46,022 nt of DNA. It comes from Porphyromonadaceae bacterium UBA7332. GTDB taxonomy: Bacteria > Bacteroidota > Bacteroidia > Bacteroidales > UBA7332. Location of the stretch: positions 1-46,022 of the forward strand of contig DKPO01000037.1 in NCBI GenBank assembly GCA_002471225.1, read 5' to 3'. Shown in pieces: positions 45,126 to 46,022 of this stretch. The notes beneath the pieces were generated by a model. That model saw only the letters and a program-made list of their open reading frames with translations, was not told the origin of the DNA and searched no databases. Position 1 is the first letter of the stretch. Each line of letters starts with the position of its first letter. The position numbers and the translations under genes were made by a program.

Positions 45126-45611
45126 TTATCTGAACAGTTTTAATCTTTTTACAACCAACCCGATTAAGAACAAGATCAATAAGAACTTCAATCCTTGCTG
45201 CTTCCACGGTTCCTCTTTCTCCACCAGCAAAAAATCCTCCCGAACCGATTCATCCACCGTATCATTCCGGATTCTCACCGTATCCCTCCGGCACTCGATA
45301 CCGATCAGACCATCCGCCTGCTTGGTCAGCGTAATACCGCTGTCCGTAGCTTTGTTGTCCGAATGCGATCGGATCGAATGATCCGTCGGTAGTTTACGGA
45401 TAGCCTCCTCCGAAATCACCAGTCTCTCCGTTTCGGGCAACAGGATCACCTCTTGCCGGAGCCTCACCGTCTCGCGGTTCACCGTCCTGTCCGACACCGT
45501 TCTCGTCGATTGGCAACCTCCGCAGCAAAGGACACTGATGCCTGTGGCGACAATGCCCCACCTCTTCCATAACCCGTTCCAAACGGTAAATCTTCCTCCG
45601 CAATTTCCCAT
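45126..45611 (-). CDS. Possible spanin-like membrane lipoprotein, 161 aa
   Basis: I do not recognise the family. The N-terminus is a hydrophobic segment ending in a cysteine cluster (SVLCCGGC, Cys29/30/33), a degenerate lipobox. A long hydrophilic middle, rich in Arg, Glu, Thr and Asp, follows with no helices crossing a membrane, and a C-terminal hydrophobic helix (LLILFLIGLVV, about 140-152) with basic residues after it. An N-terminal lipid anchor with a C-terminal helix is the layout of a unimolecular (u-)spanin. It starts inside the preceding gene and overlaps it by 218 bases in another frame. Codon use is GC-rich, unlike the genes to the left. Confidence 0.5.
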   Translation of the reverse strand: MGNCGGRFTVWNGLWKRWGIVATGISVLCCGGCQSTRTVSDRTVNRETVRLRQEVILLPETERLVISEEAIRKLPTDHSIRSHSDNKATDSGITLTKQADGLIGIECRRDTVRIRNDTVDESVREDFLLVEKEEPWKQQGLKFLLILFLIGLVVKRLKLFR

Positions 45612-45780
45612 GTTCCACCCCCTGTTTTTTAATTAATACCCTCAAATCCTCATACAGCTCCCTGTAAACCGTATGCTCCTCCCGAATATCCTTCAATCGT
45701 TCCCGCCGTCGATTAACCAGCCAGGTGAGGAAGGAGGCTATAAAGCCCGAAGGCAATAAATACATCCAAATATCTTTCAT
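45394..45780 (-). CDS. Small phage-type membrane protein with coiled coil, 128 aa
   Basis: Starts MKDIWMYLLPSGFIASF with one N-terminal membrane helix (about 5-20), then a charged helical region (about 25-75, RERLKDIREEHTVYRELYEDLRV and onward) likely to be a coiled coil, then CRHRHQCPLLRRL with two cysteines. This is the general layout of Bacteroidales prophage small lysis or inner-membrane spanin-type proteins. ATG 45780 is preferred over an upstream start at 45882, since the upstream 34 residues cover an intergenic palindrome. The last about 35 residues (Gly-, Asp- and Glu-rich) overlap the next gene and look like a by-product of that frame. Confidence 0.5.
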   Translation of the reverse strand: MKDIWMYLLPSGFIASFLTWLVNRRRERLKDIREEHTVYRELYEDLRVLIKKQGVEHGKLRRKIYRLERVMEEVGHCRHRHQCPLLRRLPIDENGVGQDGEPRDGEAPARGDPVARNGETGDFGGGYP

Positions 45781-45797
45781 TGTTTTTAGTTTGTTTA

Positions 45798-45815
45798 TTC
45801 GGTTATTCAACCGAA
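45798..45815. repeat. Short inverted repeat upstream of the coiled-coil gene
   Basis: TTCGGTT-ATTC-AACCGAA, 18 bases upstream of the ATG at 45780. Could be an operator or attenuator-like site; nothing more can be said. Confidence 0.4.
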
Positions 45816-45842
45816 CCAAATGCATCATTACCAACGATGTAG

Positions 45843-45864
45843 GGTGCGATCCATGTATCGCACC
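45843..45864. repeat. Intergenic palindrome GGTGCGAT-CCATGT-ATCGCACC
   Basis: A perfect 8-bp stem with a six-base loop. The right arm with its loop (ATGTATCGCACC) recalls the third unit of the cluster at 23695-23716 (ATGTACATCGCAC), so the two may belong to one family of dispersed REP-like elements. Confidence 0.6.
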
Positions 45865-46002
45865 GTGTTCCAAAACCAACAAACATCAATCACCCACACA
45901 AATGGTTTGATCCGAACGATGCATTGATTTTGTTCGTTAAATCCGATTGCCATGCCGATGGTGAAATATCATCTAAAATTCAATAAATCGACAATGTGCT
46001 TG

Positions 46003-46022
46003 TACGGGCGCTTGGCAAACGC
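46003..46022. repeat. Partial palindrome cut by the window end
   Basis: TACGGGCGCTTGGCAAACGC: GCGCTT pairs with AAACGC around GGC with one mismatch, and the right arm is cut off. Probably another short dispersed palindromic element. Nothing else is seen between 45883 and here. Confidence 0.4.

Noticed and set aside
45781..45882. Extended N-terminus of the coiled-coil gene
   Set aside because: The extra 34 residues cover two inverted repeats and do not look coding; ATG 45780 gives a clean membrane helix at the N-terminus.

Overview
The window looks like chromosomal DNA of a gut-type Bacteroidales bacterium (Bacteroides/Parabacteroides/Dysgonomonas-like; genus not resolvable from sequence alone). 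Evidence: AT-rich coding sequence, SusC/SusD pairs, three GH92 alpha-mannosidases, FecR/ECF-sigma regulation, TAnnTTTG-type -7 promoter boxes, and a pyrB-pyrI-flavin reductase-glyA cluster.

Left third (177-15518, all minus strand): a tightly packed seven-gene export operon that mixes two transporter superfamilies. Reading 5' to 3' it encodes an ABC ATPase, a 1096-aa ABC-2 permease with a large extracytoplasmic part (M1-peptidase-like but without HEXXH, plus a golvesin-like C-terminus), a TolC-type outer-membrane factor, a lipoprotein adaptor, an RND pump, a 1563-aa protein in which a complete RND pump is fused to an ABC ATPase, and a 6-TM ABC-2 permease. The fused ATPase is itself interrupted, just after its first strand, by about 180 residues containing about four membrane helices. 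This is the strongest candidate for an undescribed system here: one operon, and one polypeptide, joining a proton-driven tripartite pump to ATP-driven ABC modules.

Middle (15732-23455, plus strand): a small nucleotidyltransferase-fold protein with a broken active-site motif; the housekeeping cluster pyrB, pyrI, flavin reductase and glyA, closed by a strong terminator; a cassette of ECF sigma factor, putative membrane anti-sigma, small exported protein and outer-membrane beta-barrel, closed by a terminator; and a 6-bladed beta-propeller lipoprotein. A gene-free 540-base stretch follows, with a GCGACCTAC palindromic repeat cluster.

Right third (23994-44971, minus strand): a B12-binding-type radical SAM protein with CX4CX2C spacing, an SusC (with STN domain)/SusD pair, then an alpha-mannan or N-glycan utilisation locus: ECF sigma, FecR anti-sigma, GH92, SusC, SusD, GH92, with a third GH92 upstream. 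The FecR/sigma pair is next to the SusC that lacks an STN signalling domain, while the STN-bearing SusC lies further along.

Extreme right (45126-46022): base composition turns markedly GC-richer. Two overlapping genes have the appearance of a phage spanin-like lysis pair, suggesting the edge of a prophage or other mobile element that continues outside the window.
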